Source of the DNA: Meloidogyne chitwoodi
Lineage: Eukaryota; Nematoda; Chromadorea; Rhabditida; Meloidogynidae
Direction: 5' to 3'
Assembly: GCA_015183035.1 (NCBI GenBank)
Contig: JACZZP010000009.1
Span: forward strand, 2,232,001 to 2,296,000
DNA: 64,000 bases
Below the pieces are notes generated by a model. It worked only from the letters and a program-made list of their open reading frames with translations. It did no database searches and was not told the origin of the DNA. Shown one piece after another: positions 34,101 to 44,963 of the stretch; position 1 is the stretch's first letter; each line of letters opens with the position of its first letter. Both the position numbers and the translations under genes were made by a program.

Positions 34101-34529
34101 TTGCAATTTAGTAAATTAAATGAAAATTCTTATTTATTTTTTAACGTTTCAAATTCTGATTTTTGAAATCGCAATCTTATTTGGTTAATAGAAAATTACA
34201 ATTTCTGATTAGTTAAAATTGCTGTTAATGTAAATTACAATTATAATTGCAAATTTGAAATTCTGATTACCTATTTACAAATTTAAATTACAAATTGTTA
34301 TAGGTAATTCTGATTTTATAATTTTGAAATTATATTAAAATTCTGGTTATTTTGAAATTACAAATTCTGATTATTTGCAAATAATACGTACTTTTCCATC
34401 AAAAAGGCATGAACATTTGCTTGCAGCACTGCATTCACCAACACACGAACAACCTTCAAATTGATCCTCCAAAGTAGAAGGATCTAAACCAGGGCCTACA
34501 ACATTTTCACTAATATATTCAAAATTCAT
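31200..34529 (-). CDS. SET-domain histone methyltransferase, SETMAR-like
   Basis: A predicted lysine methyltransferase of the SUV39/SETMAR group. It starts MNFEYISENVVGPGLDPS at 34529, like the SETMAR opening. The pre-SET cysteines follow: GCSCVGECSAASKCSCL, then ECSNNCECILCPEKCLNRC. SET reads GFGVFAEEIIPSGHFVVEYV at 33.8 kb, RFINHSCDPNL (the cofactor/knot motif) at 33.6 kb and GEELSYTYGF in the last exon, where the usual Y-D-Y is Y-T-Y. Post-SET is CLCASPKC (C-x-C-x4-C). The length is about 300 aa with no transposase fusion. The last exon (about 31349-31200) is separated from the one before (ends near 33493) by an intron of about 2.1 kb holding the MAIINK pair B/C. The phase of this join is correct (codon G split) and no post-SET exon is nearer. 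Confidence 0.85.
31350..31686. repeat. Secreted-gene flank repeat inside the SET intron
   Basis: 31380-31500 repeats TTTGTAAAAAACTTAAGTTTG-like units, as in the flanks of copies A, E and F. The 3' UTR inverted repeat TTGAAGAA / TTCTTCAA of copy B lies at about 31582-31625. No exon is seen. Confidence 0.55.
31687..32208 (-). CDS. MAIINK-family secreted protein, copy B (173 aa)
   Basis: A single exon, signal peptide plus five-cysteine domain as in copy A. It is nested in the last intron of the SET gene, on the same strand as the host gene. It is head-to-head with copy C across 431 bp. The middle segment is of the NSITNLDS type, shared with A and F, followed by the KTICTALPNKPGIC cysteine pair; C and I carry KSIEKLDS there. 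An antisense frame of 91 aa over its 5' half recurs in other copies only because the DNA is conserved. Confidence 0.85.
   Translation of the reverse strand: MAIINKLFSSLFIISLTFIAITKGMNPPSSSSTGCVEYTGEIKHIGSAKNIKWEPNTTDNKSLILLNSITNLDSVSLNINKTICTALPNKPGICNIKGDSHTGELIFKINGGKRTIKVPFNDSPFFSKNECKMEIGEYNMGTHVLNLKINGDMFVITPKTEEKTMPCGRAKTV
32209..32639. promoter_or_regulatory. Mirror-image bidirectional promoter of copies B and C
   Basis: Both ends carry the same block pointing outward: AAATAAATCTTTCAAAAT, then TTTAAATAATT, then a TATA-like GTATATAAA about 65-95 bp before each ATG, then CAACAAACAATTTCTTC. The block lies at about 32285-32340 (inverted) and 32535-32600. Between them are the near-palindrome TTACATCATA...TATGATATAA (32352-32384) and GAAATTGCGCGATTTACTTA (about 32440-32460). 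The layout argues for coordinated expression of the two genes. Confidence 0.7.
32640..33164 (+). CDS. MAIINK-family secreted protein, copy C (174 aa)
   Basis: The divergent partner of copy B, antisense to its host SET gene. Linker PPSSSSSTGC; middle segment KSIEKLDS; C-terminal segment NIGKHELNLKINGD where A has NMGTHE. The coding part is nearly identical to copy I (55888) apart from a few residues at the start and in the linker, while the flanks differ. Confidence 0.85.
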   Translation: MAIINKLFSSLFIISLTFIAITKGMNPPSSSSSTGCVEYTGQIKHIGNAKNIKWEPNTTDNKSLILLKSIEKLDSVSLNINKTICTALPNKPGICNIKGDSHTGELIFKMNGGKRTIKVPFNDSPFFSKNECKMEIGEYNIGKHELNLKINGDMFVITPKTEEKTMPCGRAKTV

Positions 34530-34890
34530 TTTTAAAATAAATCTAAATTCAATTCAATTTTATAAAATTAAATAAAAAATTGTAAATTATTAAAATAATA
34601 ATTAACAAATAAAATGTATTATGTAATTAATAAAATATTCAAATTTATTTATACAATTTGTAAATAAATACATATACAAAAAAAATTAAAAAAAGAATAA
34701 GTGCTTTTAGGAATTCATTATTAAAAAAAATAATTAATATGCTGGGATTAAATGAAATAATAATTTTGTCTAATGATATATAAATACAATGTAAATTTAA
34801 GAGATTAAGGCGCATCAAAAATGTAAAAAATAAAAAAAATATAAATATAGGTAGTTATTAGCTCCATTTAAATTAAAAAAATATTTTCTA

Positions 34891-36652
34891 TCAGCTTAAA
34901 AAATGATTAGACGAGTGATCAATTGCTGGCATAGCTGTTTCAGGTATTGAACCACCCAATGGTTCCACATAAGTAATTGGAAATAAACCTGCTTTTCCAT
35001 CCTCATTAGCACCACGGCACATTCCATTAGGTAGTAATTCTTGAATCCATAAGTTTTGGCCTTGCTAAAATTTTTAAATTAAAAAATAATATAAAAAATA
35101 GTAGAAACTCTTATGCTAAGTGCTGCTACATCATAAATGCTTGGCCAACGATCGGCTATTACTCGAACCCACGAGTTTGGTGACAGCTTTTTAAAAAGTT
35201 AAAATTGAATTTTATTTGAATAACATATTTTAAAATTCATCTTACACATTGTAACCTTAAATATTTAATATATTTTAATTAGGTAGTTTTATAAATTCTG
35301 ATACTTAAAGCACATTCTGATTTTTTTATTTACAAATACTATTTTTTTAATAAATTCTGATTTTTTACAATTCTATTTTTACAAATTCTGATTTTTTAAT
35401 AAATTCTGATTTTTCTGATTTTTTACAAATTCTGATTTTCTACAACTTCTGATTTTTAAATTTTAATTTTTTTATAAATTCTGATTTTTTAAAATAAATT
35501 CTGATACTCATTAATTAATCATTTTCAATTATAATTTATAAATTAAAATTTATGTACTTTATTATTCTGCTGCTCGTTATTAACATTATTGTTGCTTTCT
35601 ACAGAGTTAGAACTGAAGCGTTTACCAGAACTTCCACTGCTACTACCCATACTTTTCGAACTTGGATTTTGTAGACTAATCTCGTCACCTTCCTCATATA
35701 TTTTGACATAGTTTGCAGGTATTAAACCAGTATTTCCAAGGCAATTACTTAATTAATTTATTAACAATTTTTAAAAATTATTTAAAATTTCTAAAAAAAA
35801 TTCTTAACTTTATTCTGGATTCTTAATTTTATATATTAAATATTCTGATTTTTCTTTTTCGTATTTTAATTTAATTTTACAATTTCATTTTAAATTCTGA
35901 CTACTTTTTTATTTTTTATAATTTTACAAAAATAAATCAACTTGAAATTTCTGACCTTGCCATCCACCACCGCTCTTCTGGTTTGCTTAAAATTTCAAGT
36001 ATTTCTCCTCTATCAAAAGGTAAATCACTAATACGTTCTCCTTCAAATTTGAATCTAATTTTTAAAAATAAAAAATTTAAAATTTTTTATTTAAAAAGAA
36101 CCTTCCAATCACTTTTTCAATATTTGGTCTTCCTAATGGATAAATTAGTGGGGTAGAATCAAGTTTTCTAAGTTTGTAATGGCTAAGTATTGAAGGAATG
36201 TCCACAAATGTTACGTTAGAGATCTGAATTAATTTTTAAATTGGAAAAAGTAAATTAAAATGATAAATTTTTCTAAATATTTTTTAATATTTTTCTTTAA
36301 AATATTCTACCGCAAAATTCTGTTTTCCATCTTCTTGCTGTTCTCGATCAATCAAATAATGGTTCACACGATCATTAGTTTCCCTAATAATTATTTATAA
36401 ATTAAATTAAAACCCTATTAAAAATTTCAATTTTTAAAAAACGAACTTGACACTTAAAGAATAGCCTGGGACCGATGTTGATTCACGCAACAAAAAAGTC
36501 CCAACTTTTGTCCCTTTTAAAAAAGCTTCAGCATCGTTTCGATCTAAAGGACCAAAAAAGAAGCTTTCCCAATTATAAGGATCGAATGGGACAATATTAT
36601 GAGATGAAGTTTGTTGTTCGATTATGCCCAATTGACTATAATGATGAGTCAT
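34891..36652 (-). CDS. ced-2: CRK / CED-2 adaptor (SH2-SH3-SH3)
   Basis: An adaptor that links phosphotyrosine signals to DOCK180/CED-5 and Rac in engulfment and cell migration. Exon 1 (36652 to about 36446) carries the SH2 start: GPLDRNDAEAFLKGTKVGTF then LLRES (the phosphotyrosine-binding FLVRES equivalent). Later exons give NHYLIDRE and VDIPSILSHYKLRKL. The first SH3 reads KFEGERISDLPFDRGEILEI then WWMAR and GLIPANYVKIY. A Ser/Asn-rich linker follows. The second SH3 is in two exons: SPNSWVRVIADRWPSIYDVA, then LWIQELLPNGMCRG and GLFPITYVEPL. The order and spacing match CED-2. The stop is at 34891-34893. The exon ending ..NNEQQNNK continues to a nearby stop if unspliced, which would give a protein with only one complete SH3. 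Confidence 0.9.
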
Positions 36653-37800
36653 AATAATTATACAAATCTTAAATATTTGTTTTTTTTTGCCGATATTTTT
36701 TGAAGTTTTAAACTGTGAGAGGATAAAATTAATTTTTGAATAATTTTATTTGATAAATTAATAGTGGCCTCGATAACTAAAATTAAATTGATATAGCTCC
36801 TCTACCTTTTCAATTAATTTTCTTTAGGGAATAAAAGGGTTGCGAAGATCTTCCGTTGAAGTAATAAAAAATGATTAAAATTAATTGAGTAGGAATAAAC
36901 TTTTTTTAAATAAAAAAAAGAAATCAGATACATTAAATACAAATATTCTTTCCTCTCGCAAAAAAGAAAATTAATAAATCAGGCGGAAATGTTTAAATGT
37001 CACTGAGAAAACAGCCGCTGAACAATAAAAAAAATATTCTCAATGTCGATGTCTATCATCCGACCGCAAAATTGGCGTTAAAGATAAATGATCCAACTGC
37101 CAATTCATTCAACAAAAATCTAATGGTTTGTTATTTTTTTGTATACATAGGGGAATAAATAAATAAATACTATTCGGAACCCAAAACGATGAGTAAAAGG
37201 AGGAAAAATGAGATGGAAAAATCAATTACTAATAAAAACATACCAAAAATAATATAATGTAAAAAATACATTTCCTTCACATTTTTCGGCTATCCTAGTG
37301 AATGAAAAATTATCTAAATATATAAAATTTAAAAGTCAAAACAAATGATTAAGGGGATTTTTTGAAACTTAAAATATTAAAAATAAACTTTTTAGAAACA
37401 AATTTAAAATCAGAAAAATAAATATTAAGAACTTAAGATAATTAAAAATCAGAAACTTAAATTAATATATATAAAACTTGAAAAAAGAACTCTATAAACT
37501 TAATACAATATTATAAACTCTATTTCAGAAAATGTTTATTAAAATCAGAAACTGAAGTAGATTTAAGATTTAAAAACAGAAATCTGTATATACTTGAAAC
37601 AAAAACTTAAAAGATCAGACACTTAAAATTCAGAAACTTTATTTAAAAATTTATTATACTTGAATTCTGATTTTTTAAAGTCCATTGTCTTCAAGTTTCA
37701 CAAAGTAAAAGGAAAGCACCCTAATATAATTAAAGTTAATAAACTGTCAGTTTAACAAACTAATCGCAATATATATAATTATAAAGAAAATTCTATTCTA
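36653..37800. other. Intergenic region with AAAATCAGAAACTTAAA repeats
   Basis: No gene is seen. It includes the ced-2 5' region. From 37375 to 37680 the words AAAATCAGAAA and ACTTAAAA recur about every 20-40 bp, the reverse-strand version of the TTCTGATTTTT repeat at 2.1-2.5 kb. Confidence 0.45.
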
Positions 37801-39928
37801 TTAAAGTTCATTATGTTGTATGACAACTGTGTCGTGATGACCAGGACATGTACCAGTTAATCTTTTCATTGCCATCTTAAATATATTACAAAAATTATTT
37901 AATTAAAAAAATATTTTTTAAAACATTAAAAATTCCGTAGTAGTGTGCAAAAGCCCCACAGACAACGCAAAGATGAAAAAGTTGATGTGATTGAAAAAGC
38001 AAATCACATTTTCCGGCTAAAAAAGTGAAAAAATAATTTATGTGAATTAAAATTTTATTTACATAAAAAAATATTTCGTAAATTCCTATTTTTCAGTTAA
38101 AAATAAAAAAACTTATTACGGAAAAATCGTTCAGGTGTTCTTGTAGCGTAAAGCGTAACGCCTGAAAGATAAAGTATTGCCATTGCTATTAGCCAATAAA
38201 AGCTATTATCCTCAATTAATCGAGTCATGCCATCAGTATATGCAAAATGAAGAGTTGGAACAACTCCTTTTAAATATGATATTTTAATTTTTATTAATAA
38301 TAGAAAAATACCACTACAGCCCATGAACGAAAATATTGCTGCTCGCATAGGCCTATATTTTTTATCATTAAATTTATCCCAAAGAGAGACAACAACTGCT
38401 GATAAACCAAGCACACCAATCATCTAAAAATAATAAAATGATGGATAAAAAATTTAAAAAAATTAAATAACCGAAATATAGCTAATTTTTGGCTCTCTCC
38501 TGCAATAAAAGCCATAATAAATCCAAGGGATAAATGATCCAACAATTAATAAAGAAATTCCCATATAATCAAGTCTTAAAATTTAGAAAATTAGTTTTTT
38601 ATTAAATTTGAATTAACCTGCTAAATATCCGCACAACATATTTGGAATGACAAGAAACTGTGTGGAATGTAAAGGAAAGTCCCAAACAAAGAATGGCACC
38701 CGCAAAAAAGAATGAAAAAACAACTTTTTCCTTGAAAAAAATATTTTTATTTAAAAATACAATTTAGCCAACTATATAAAATTTAAAAAACCTGAAATTG
38801 TATATGCGTTTCCGGACGTGTTACGAACCAAAGGGCGAGAAAGAAAAATGCCAAGCATCCGATTAAATGAGTCCAAATATTTCCCGTTTCTGTATGAAGT
38901 GACCAAATTGATTTGAAACAAGCTGCAAAACTCGGTAAAGGAGGACGATGACCAGTATGTAAAAAATCGTTGTCTTGAAGCCAATCGGGAAGTGAATGAA
39001 AAGTTTGTACTGACCAGGTAGCTTCCCAGGTCTAAAATTAAAAGTTTAAAGATTCCTCTTAGTTAATAATAAATTCAAGAATCAAATAATTTTATTTAAA
39101 TAAAAAACCTGTTTGATTAAATGTGCACCACTTGTTTCAGTTCTGCAATGTTCAGTTATTTCGACCTAAAATAATATTAAATAATTGAAAAAACAAATTA
39201 GACCTTTAGTTGAGCATCATCTTCATTTCCTCGAGTACCAGCATCACTAACAATTTCAGCACTAATTTCTTTTCCAGTGCTGGCTAGATCATCACGTTGC
39301 CACAAATCTTCTTTGTGTCGACGACGATAAATTACATTCATGTGTCTTTCATTTGTCTAAAATCAGAAAATTGAGAAAATTAATTTAAAAACAACAGGGA
39401 CAAAACGATCTCCAAAATTTATTAAATTAATCTTTTCCCATTTAAGTGTTAAATAAAAAATAATAATCCAAACCATTTCTTCAGGTAAATTCCCACTGCT
39501 TTGAACCTTTTTATTATTATGTGAACATTTGTGAAGTGAAGGCAACCGATTCCTTTGTGATGGCGAAACAAGGTCAGTATCACTCGACCAACCTTAAAAT
39601 TAAAAAGTAAAGTTAAAATAAAAAAGAAACCTCTGTCATCATGAGCAGTAAATGTTTCAGCGTCTTCTTCATCCCTTTTCAAAGTTCGTTGACGCAAAAC
39701 AGTAATTTCCATGGGGTCTCCATCTCCACCCGTTTTCGTAAATTTGACAGAAGTAGATTCATCCAATATTCGTTCATTTGGATGAATTTCACGATGCTCT
39801 TTATTTGTAAGAATTTCACGAGCATCTTGAAGAACTTCATTCACATCTGCTGAAACAAAATCCATATTTTGAGCTGGACAAGAGGCTTTTCTAGAGATAT
39901 GCCCAGAATTTGTAGCATTATTTGACAT
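37801..39928 (-). CDS. AdipoR-type PAQR seven-helix membrane receptor
   Basis: A homologue of adiponectin receptors and C. elegans PAQR-1/PAQR-2, which control membrane lipid fluidity. The N-terminus is cytosolic and hydrophilic (MSNNATNSGHISRKASCPAQ). The core starts SLPDWLQDNDFLHTGHRPPL. Then come CFKSIWSLHTETGNIWTHLI, EKVVFSFFFAGAILCLGLS, SFTFHTVSCHS (S-x3-H metal site), RLDYMGISLLIVGSFIPW (conserved Asp), GVVPTLHFAYTDG, and KCDLLFQSHQLFHLCVV with the last two zinc-site His. It ends near HHDTVVIQHNEL. All five zinc-site residues known for AdipoR are present. About nine or ten exons; a 49-bp intron (near 38340-38290) has no stop in the reading frame and looks like coding sequence. I cannot tell PAQR-1 from PAQR-2. 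An inverted-repeat element (40060-40213) lies 130 bp upstream of the start. Confidence 0.92.
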
Positions 39929-40059
39929 AATTCCTGTAAACTTAATTTAAAAAATAAAATTCTATTAATGCAAGGCATAAAACAAATCTCTTGAATAAAT
40001 CTCGGATTTTTAAGAAAAGTTAGTGAAAAAAGAAGTAGCTATAGAAGAAAAGAGGAAAT

Positions 40060-40213
40060 AAATTTTCGTGTCCAGACATTTCGTCTACAGAAATTGCACG
40101 CATTTCGTCCCAACAGGAAAATCGTGGGCTCGGGTAAACGAAATGTAGTTTTTTTGCCGCAGAGGCGAAATGTCGTGAAATTCCGTAGACGAATTGTCTG
40201 GACACGAAAATTT
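40060..40213. mobile_element. MITE-like element in the PAQR promoter
   Basis: Ends AAATTTTCGTGTCCAGACA and TGTCTGGACACGAAAATTT with inner ATTTCGTCTAC / GTAGACGAA. A relative lies at about 53311-53405 (GTGTCCAGACATTTCGTCC). Confidence 0.65.
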
Positions 40214-41700
40214 TCTTGCAGAGACAGCACAGAATGCATAATACAAAATGCCAATAAAATAAAATGGTAAATTATCAGTCATCTCACGTGTTTGGAAAAC
40301 GCATGGTTAAAAATAAATAAATAATATACTTTATTTTACATTTATTTAATAAGCAAAATTATTCTAACAAAGATTAAAGGAATCAAATGTTAAGAAATTT
40401 AAAACTTTTTCTATCACACGTGTTTAAAATTAAAAAAGTTGCACGCGGAGCGACGCGCGTCAAAAAAATTATGTACATATTTGGATAAATTTGGCATTTG
40501 GTATGCTCGTGATATGGCCAGGCTCTTTTTCTTCTAATTTCTCTAGCCTTTAAACTTATGTACAATATAAAAACAACTTTAGTCTACTAAACAATTACAT
40601 TCATTTTTTGGTTTAATTAAACTAGAGAATTTTTAACCTAAATTAAATATAAAAGACTAATGTCTAATTAAAAAAACAGAAATAAACTCTTAAGTTAAAA
40701 TTAAACTTGAAAAAAGAGTAAACACAAATTTAATATAAAATTAAATCAGAATTAAAGATAACTAATAAAACTTGAATCAGAATAAAATCAGAATAAAAAA
40801 TAATCAAATCAGAATTAAATAAAGATACCTAATAAAACATAAAATCAGAATAAAAAATAAACCTTAAATTCAGAAAAAACTTTAAACAAAAATAAACTTT
40901 ATTTACATAATATTAAATATCAGAATATAATAAATATTTAAAGTTCCTCTTTTTTACTAGCGAATACTTTTTTATCATTCAATAAATAACATTGACTAAC
41001 TAAAAATCAGTATATATGTATGAATGGTCGGTTGAATTTGCTTCTTTTAGGAGAACATAAATAAAATTTAAAAGAGTAAAAATGCAATTGACAATGAATA
41101 GGCTCTAAATTTAATTTTTGATTTTTTTTAACTTTTTTATTAATGATTAATTTATATACTTAAATTTTTTGATCAAAAAAATATTAAAAAATTAAAAAAA
41201 TATATTTATTAAAAGTACAATGTTCAATAATATGATAATTATATGTGTGTCTAACAAACATTTACTAAATATTTTTATTTATGTTGCTACGCTTTATAAA
41301 AATATTTACTAGGTTAAACTTAATAAAAAATATAACTTAAAAATTTAGGAATTAAACTCTGATAAGATTTTTCCTTTTCAAAAATTTAATATATTTTAGA
41401 AAATTTAAATAAATATCTTAAAAAGATTTTAAAATAATAAAAATAAAATAATTCAAAATTTTAACAAAATTTTTAATAATTTAAGAGGGTAAAGGAATGA
41501 TTATACTTATTTATTTATATTTACTTATTTAATTGTCAAAAGTCAGACGCGCATTAAAAATTAATCTTCTTAATAATTTAAAAAAAAAAGAAAATTGAAA
41601 ATTTTATTTAATTTAACAAAAAATATTCTAAAAAATAATTAAAAAAATAGATAAAAAGTAAAAATATTTGAAGAATTTAATTTTTTTGATTTTTTGAATG
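40214..41700. other. AT-rich intergenic region upstream of PAQR
   Basis: No gene is seen. 40725-40905 repeats AAATCAGAATTAAA-like words. The rest is poly-A/T-rich, ending in the 3' UTR inverted repeat of copy D (TTGAAGAA near 41670 and TTCTTCAA near 41703). Confidence 0.4.
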
Positions 41701-41772
41701 CTTTCTTCAATTTTTAACATTTTTAAATTACTTCCCCCTAAAAAAATTTTCTCTTAATTTAAAAAATTTCTT

Positions 41773-42312
41773 TTAAATATTCTCTGGCTTGCAAGCCTTC
41801 GTCTCAGCAGTGGATTCAATAATTTTAAAATTTAATCCATTAATTTTAAGATTCACAATATGCTTTTCTTTGTTATATTTTTCAAGTTCAATTTCACACA
41901 AATTAGCGTTAAATAATTGAACATTTTTTAACGGAACTTCAACTTGTTTGCCTTGACCAAAAGTAAAAATTAAAGCTCCATTTTGTGGTTTATCAACAGT
42001 TAAATTGGTACAATCAATTTGTTTGCCAAAAGAAACTTTACATGATTTTTGTCCAATTTTTATTTCGACAGAAGTATCTTTAAAAACTACATTTCCAGAT
42101 AGTTTTAAATTATTCATTTTATTTTTGTCATTTGTTATAAGCTTATGTTGAGTTTTTAAATTAAAAGAATCCAAATGTTCAAGTTTTCCATTAAATTTAT
42201 TACATGTAGTTGAAGATGATCCACTATGATTTGGATTCATTCCTTTAGTTATGGCAATAAAAGCCAAAGAAATGATAAAAAGAGAAGAAAATAGTTGATT
42301 AATAATTGCCAT
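41773..42312 (-). CDS. MAIINK-family secreted protein, copy D (179 aa, divergent)
   Basis: Keeps the signal peptide (MAIINQLFSSLFIISLAFIA), the MNP linker and all five cysteines (TTC, KSC, DC, NLC, KAC), but the mature domain is strongly diverged: KFNGKLEHLDSFNLKTQHKL at the start and LKINGLNFKIIESTAETKAC at the end. The LKING-like strand near the C-terminus is the best conserved part. The pattern is signal and cysteine frame kept, surface replaced. Head-to-head with copy E. Confidence 0.82.
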   Translation of the reverse strand: MAIINQLFSSLFIISLAFIAITKGMNPNHSGSSSTTCNKFNGKLEHLDSFNLKTQHKLITNDKNKMNNLKLSGNVVFKDTSVEIKIGQKSCKVSFGKQIDCTNLTVDKPQNGALIFTFGQGKQVEVPLKNVQLFNANLCEIELEKYNKEKHIVNLKINGLNFKIIESTAETKACKPENI

Positions 42313-42777
42313 TTTTTAAAATGTTTTTTTTAATGTTTTTAGGGATGTTTTTTTAATTTAGAGGAGAAGCACTTGTTTGTTGAGTAGCTAATTCAATTCT
42401 GTTTATATACAAATTATTTAAAGATTTTGAAAGATTTATTTTGACTAATATTTAAATTATTTCATCACTTTTCCCCTTTGAGAAATTATTTTTTTTACTT
42501 TGCACTTTGTTTTTAATTTATTAGACAAATAGGTCTCTTTAAGTGCAAAATTTCATTATTGCACTTTTTAATTTTTGTAAGATTTATTGAAAAATAAATT
42601 TAGTCAATTTACATCATAATACAAATTATAAGATGTAATAAAAGTTTATTAAAAATAAATCTTGCAAAATCTATAAATAATTTGTATATATAAACAGAAA
42701 TTAATTAATTAATTCAATCAACAAACAAGTTTTCTCCTCTAAATCAAAAAAACATTCCTAAAAAAACATTTTAAAAA
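42313..42777. promoter_or_regulatory. Bidirectional promoter of copies D and E
   Basis: Same mirror layout as 32209-32639: outward TATA-like boxes near 42408 (inverted) and 42684-42695 (GTATATATAAAC), the AAATAAATCTTGCAAAAT block, and the near-palindrome TTACATCATAATACAAATTA then TAAGATGTAA at about 42608-42638. Here the palindrome lies in the opposite orientation relative to the other pairs. Confidence 0.65.
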
Positions 42778-43299
42778 ATGTCAATTATTAATAAACTATT
42801 TTCTTCTATTTTTATCATTTCTTTAGCTTTTATTGCCATAACTAAAGGAATGAATCCAAGTTCTTCTTCTTCTACCAGTCCTTGTAAAGTGATAAATGGA
42901 AAGTTTGAACATGTGGGAGATACTAAAAATATTAAAAAACCAAAAGATAATGATCCTACTAAAACAAATTCTTTAATTGTTTCTGGAGGAGAACAAACAA
43001 CAATTGAATTAGTAGTTGATGGTGATAAAATATGTAAAGCTATAAATAATAACAAACCTGTTGATTGTAATATTAAAGGAAAATTTATTAAAGGATCTTT
43101 AACTATTAAAATTACTAAAGACAAAATTGTTAAAACTCCATTTAATGCTCCAATATTTTCTGGTAATAAATGTGTTATTAAAATTGGTAAATATGATGAT
43201 GTAAAAAGAGAATTATTTATTAATATTAATGATGAAACACTCAAAATTGTTCTTTCTGATATTTCTACTGCTGCTCCATGCAGAGCTAATACTGTTTAA
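42778..43299 (+). CDS. MAIINK-family secreted protein, copy E (173 aa, divergent)
   Basis: Signal peptide MSIINKLFSSIFIISLAFIA, Ser-rich linker, and five cysteines (SPC, KIC, DC, NKC, APC). The mature domain differs from both D and the A-type: KVINGKFEHVGDTKNIKKPK and KITKDKIVKTPFNAPIFSGN. The C-terminus RANTV resembles the A-type RAKTV. It is intermediate in sequence, which helps to place D in the family. Confidence 0.85.
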   Translation: MSIINKLFSSIFIISLAFIAITKGMNPSSSSSTSPCKVINGKFEHVGDTKNIKKPKDNDPTKTNSLIVSGGEQTTIELVVDGDKICKAINNNKPVDCNIKGKFIKGSLTIKITKDKIVKTPFNAPIFSGNKCVIKIGKYDDVKRELFININDETLKIVLSDISTAAPCRANTV

Positions 43300-44377
43300 A
43301 ATAAATTAATTGAAGAAAGGAAGAAGAAAAAGAAATTTAATTAAAAGATTGAAGAAAGCATTCAAAAAAACAATTAAAAAAATTAATATTCTTCAAATCA
43401 TTTTATATTTATCTAATCTTTTGTTTATATTCTAATAAATCATAGTAAATTAATTAGTATTATTTTAAAGTTTTGATTCTTTTACAAACTTGGGTTTATT
43501 TAAAATTACAAGCCTTAAACTTTTTTACAAACTTACAATTAGTAATTTAATTAAAAACTTAAGTTTGCCTTTTAATTACCTTCAATTTTGTTTCAAGTTC
43601 ACTTAAAACAAATTTACCCACAAACAAGTTTAATAACAAATATTTTTAAAACTTTTTACTTACAATAAACACAATTGTTTTAAGTTTGTCTAAAGGCATT
43701 GCTTTCAATAAAATTAAAAAATCTTTTATCTAAAAAATAAAATAAATAAGCAATTGAATTTTTAAAAATGAGGGTACATAAAAGGAGAGAATTTAAATCT
43801 TTTTATTAAATTTAGACATTAAAATATATCAACTTTAAATAAAAAAAAGAAAAAATTTATTTTAAAAAAAGAATTAAATAATTTTATCGTTATACATATT
43901 TTTCAATCCAATCATTTTTCTTTAAAAAAATTAATTTTGTTATTGAATAAAATTTAAAAAAAAGATTTTTTTGTTTGCAAATAATTCAGAATTAGCAAAT
44001 AATTCAAATACTAAAATACGTTTTAATTTTTTTAAATTTAATTTTAGTTTTAAAATAATTGTTCCAATGGTATACTAAAAAATTATAATTTATGTTATTA
44101 CTAACAGTTAATTAAATATAAATTTAATTATTTATTTATTTATTTATTTATTTTTTGTATTTTGGAATAGTTTTTTATTTGTTTATGCAATTTAATTTAT
44201 TTTTGGAATTTTATTAAATACAAAAATAAATTTAAAATAAAAATTAATGATGAAGAACCTTAAATTACTATAAAAGGAGATAATTTATCAAAATGGGATA
44301 GCATACTATGAGTTATGTTTTAAATAAATTTTTAATTAATTTTTTTAATGTTTTAGAAATTTAAATAATAATAGAGA
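43300..44377. repeat. Copy E 3' flank and upstream region of the 8-cysteine gene J
   Basis: 43440-43740 matches the flank of copy A. 43640-43840 recurs inverted at about 50035-50240 beside copy F (shared words include GAGGGTACATAAAAGGAGAG). 43960-44340 matches, in the same orientation, the region upstream of the sister gene at 49140. No gene is seen. Confidence 0.6.
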
Positions 44378-44963
44378 ATGCAAATTAAATTAATAATATT
44401 TATTTTATTTTATTATTATTTTACAAATAATTATATAAATGGAAATATGACTACAAATTCAACACATTTCTGTAAAGATCCTGATCATGACCTGGTTAGT
44501 TATTTTTTTAATTAAAAAAATAAAATAATTTCTTTCATTAAAGGTCGCAAATGAAATTTTCAGAAAGTGTAGCAAAGATAATGGTAAGTAATAAAATAAA
44601 AAAATATTTTTTTTTTAATTTTACTAATATTTCCATTGAAAAAATAAATTAGGTTTACCTATTTTTAATTAACTTTTAAAATAAAAAATTAATTTATTAA
44701 GCTATATCTTGCTGCAATACCCAAAATCCGTATGTTTTAAAATTATTTAATTAACTCTGAAAATAATAATTAAATTTTCTTAAATATTTTTTTATTTTTT
44801 TTAGTTATGTAGACGGCAACTCAAACAATAAAAAATTTTGCGGTTGTTTATTAACGGTTTAATATATATTTTTAAAAAATAAAATATTTAATTTTAGCTA
44901 TATGTTAAAACTACAGTATGCGCACAAGAAGCAGATGAAGTATTTTCTTGTAATATGTTGTAA
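44378..44963 (+). CDS. Eight-cysteine small secreted protein, copy J (about 100 aa)
   Basis: Not recognised. Five small exons (44378-44494, 44544-44583, 44702-44729, 44805-44856, 44898-44963) join in phase with GT-AG introns. The signal peptide is MQIKLIIFILFYYYF. The mature part has eight cysteines in the order HFC, KC, SCC, FCGC, VC, SC and ends CNML. The exons are too short for standard ORF finding. The same exon structure and cysteine order recur at 49140-49761, with conserved CC and C-x-C positions, which supports the model. Presumably four disulphides. Role unknown; the signal peptide and the neighbouring secreted families suggest an extracellular effector. Confidence 0.7.

Noticed and set aside
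40383..40565. 60-aa minus-strand frame upstream of PAQR
   Set aside because: No homology, no splice partners and no signal; lies in AT-rich intergenic sequence.
43484..43500. ACAAACTTGGGTTT, whose complement resembles part of the nematode SL1 leader (ACCCAAGTTTG)
   Set aside because: Only about 11 bases match, there is no GT donor directly after the leader and no Sm site, and it is part of the repeated ACTTAAGTTTG flank family.
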